Shown: positions 63,250 to 64,000 of the stretch, piece by piece | Position numbering within the stretch: position 1 is the stretch's first letter | How the letters are laid out: each line of letters begins with the position of its first letter | Source of the DNA: Dyadobacter fermentans | GTDB lineage: Bacteria > Bacteroidota > Bacteroidia > Cytophagales > Spirosomataceae | Reading direction: 5' to 3' | DNA length: 64,000 bases | Assembly: GCF_019924045.1 (NCBI RefSeq) | Contig: NZ_JAHXBN010000006.1 | Location: forward strand, 62,001 to 126,000 | Notes under the pieces: model-generated | The model's input: the letters and a program-made list of their open reading frames with translations, nothing else | The model's database searches: none | What the model was told of the DNA's origin: nothing | Position numbers and translations under genes: made by a program

Positions 63250-64000
63250 TTACTCTTCGTCGGATTCAGCAACTTCTGCTTCTGCGGCAACTTCGGCGCG
63301 AGGGGCTGCCTCTTCACCTTTGTCAGCTGCGCGTTTCGCTTCTTCTTCCTCTACCAGGCGCTGATCGTCTTTGTCTTGTTTGCGTTCCATCAAACCTTCT
63401 TCGATAGCCTTACCGATCGCCAGCGTGATCAACGAGATTGCTTTGTAAGCATCGTCGTTAGATGGGATAGGGAAGTCAACCAATTCAGGGTTTGAGTTGG
63501 TATCGCAGATCGCAAAAATAGGGATGTTCAATCTTTTTGCTTCTGCAACCGCAATGTGCTCGCGTTTTACATCAACGATGAAAAGTGCCGCTGGAAGGCG
63601 AGTAAGGTCCGCTACACCACCTAGTACTCTTTCCAGTTTCTCCTTTTCACGTGTAAGCATCAGGCGTTCTCTTTTCGCAATATTGCTAACCGTGGCTTCG
63701 TCTTTCAGCATCTTCTCGAGAGTCTGCATTTTTTTCAAAGACTTGCGAATCGTGCCAAAGTTTGTCAGCATACCACCCAACCAGCGATCGGTTACGTAAG
63801 GCATTTTAAGGCGTTTCGCCTCTTCCGTTACGATTTCCTGCGCTTGTTTTTTAGTAGCAACAAACATGATCTTACGTCCTGAACGAACGATCTGTTTCAA
63901 CGCAGCTTCCGCTTCGTTCAAGCAGCTCAAAGTTTTGTTCAGGTCAATGATGTGGATCCCGTTCTTCTCCATGAAGATATACGGAGCCATCCGTGGATCC
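63250..64000 (-). CDS. rpsB: Ribosomal protein S2 (start cut by window edge)
   Basis: At least 250 residues are visible, reading [20 protein letters not shown] at the edge. In S2 this DPRMAPYIF segment is preceded by about 25 residues, so the start codon is beyond base 64000. The core includes [60 protein letters not shown] and [20 protein letters not shown], all typical. The C-terminal tail (after about 225) is Lys/Glu/Ala-rich and longer than in E. coli S2. It pairs with tsf as in most bacteria. Confidence 0.98.
   Translation of the reverse strand, partial: DPRMAPYIFMEKNGIHIIDLNKTLSCLNEAEAALKQIVRSGRKIMFVATKKQAQEIVTEEAKRLKMPYVTDRWLGGMLTNFGTIRKSLKKMQTLEKMLKDEATVSNIAKRERLMLTREKEKLERVLGGVADLTRLPAALFIVDVKREHIAVAEAKRLNIPIFAICDTNSNPELVDFPIPSNDDAYKAISLITLAIGKAIEEGLMERKQDKDDQRLVEEEEAKRAADKGEEAAPRAEVAAEAEVAESDEE

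Overview
The window looks like ordinary chromosome from a Bacteroidota bacterium of the order Cytophagales; a Dyadobacter or Spirosoma relative is my best guess. The evidence is: Bacteroidota-type promoters (TTTG, about 19-20 nt, TAnnTTTG) in front of several genes; a type IX secretion C-terminal sorting domain on a large protease; an alternative complex III operon joined to a caa3-type oxidase operon; a DUF3467 gene beside rpoC; and a six-domain ribosomal protein S1. Almost everything from 16 kb on is core housekeeping, and most genes lie on the minus strand.

Layout. 1-8.5 kb is accessory: the end of a Kup potassium transporter, a secreted mutarotase-like protein, a two-gene molybdenum hydroxylase (IorA/IorB type) with its own promoter and a possible operator, and on the plus strand a T9SS-secreted metzincin protease. 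8.1-22.4 kb (minus) is the ancient transcription/translation cluster tRNA-Tyr, tRNA-Gly, tRNA-Thr, tuf, tRNA-Trp, secE, nusG, rplK, rplA, rplJ, rplL, rpoB, rpoC, followed by DUF3467. Internal terminators and promoters cut it into several transcription units. 22.4-25 kb holds an ECF sigma factor, a membrane protein that is probably its anti-sigma factor, and an outer-membrane protein. murI (+) and a GH106-like glycoside hydrolase (-) follow. 28.6-45.4 kb is one long minus-strand respiratory operon: actA-B-C-D-E-F (quinol to cytochrome c), ctaC/ctaD (oxidase), ctaA/ctaB (heme A synthesis), two subunit III genes, subunit IV, a SCO-like copper chaperone, a DUF420 protein and a small membrane protein. 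A promoter precedes it and a strong terminator ends it. 45.5-51.2 kb holds tRNA-Cys, rpsA, an HNH nuclease, smpB, a SnoaL-like secreted protein, accD and a flavin reductase. 51.2-60 kb is the distal half of the division and cell wall (dcw) cluster: murD, ftsW, murG, murC, ftsQ, ftsA, ftsZ. 60-64 kb holds mscL, a DUF3078 protein, a second ECF sigma factor, tsf and the start-truncated rpsB.

I do not see a complete undescribed defence or biosynthetic system. The most unexplained structures are non-coding: two arrays of a TGAC unit repeated every 10 bp (47.76-47.84 kb and 58.58-58.62 kb, the second supplying the murD stop codon); a tRNA-Thr gene flanked by two broken partial copies that carry similar GC-rich inserts at the same sequence context; a perfect 17-bp hairpin that begins two bases after the ctaD stop yet lies inside the ctaA coding region; and a long structured rpoB leader ending in a TTG start codon. 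Coordinates are read by eye. Promoter calls rest on consensus matching and terminators on hairpin plus T-run.
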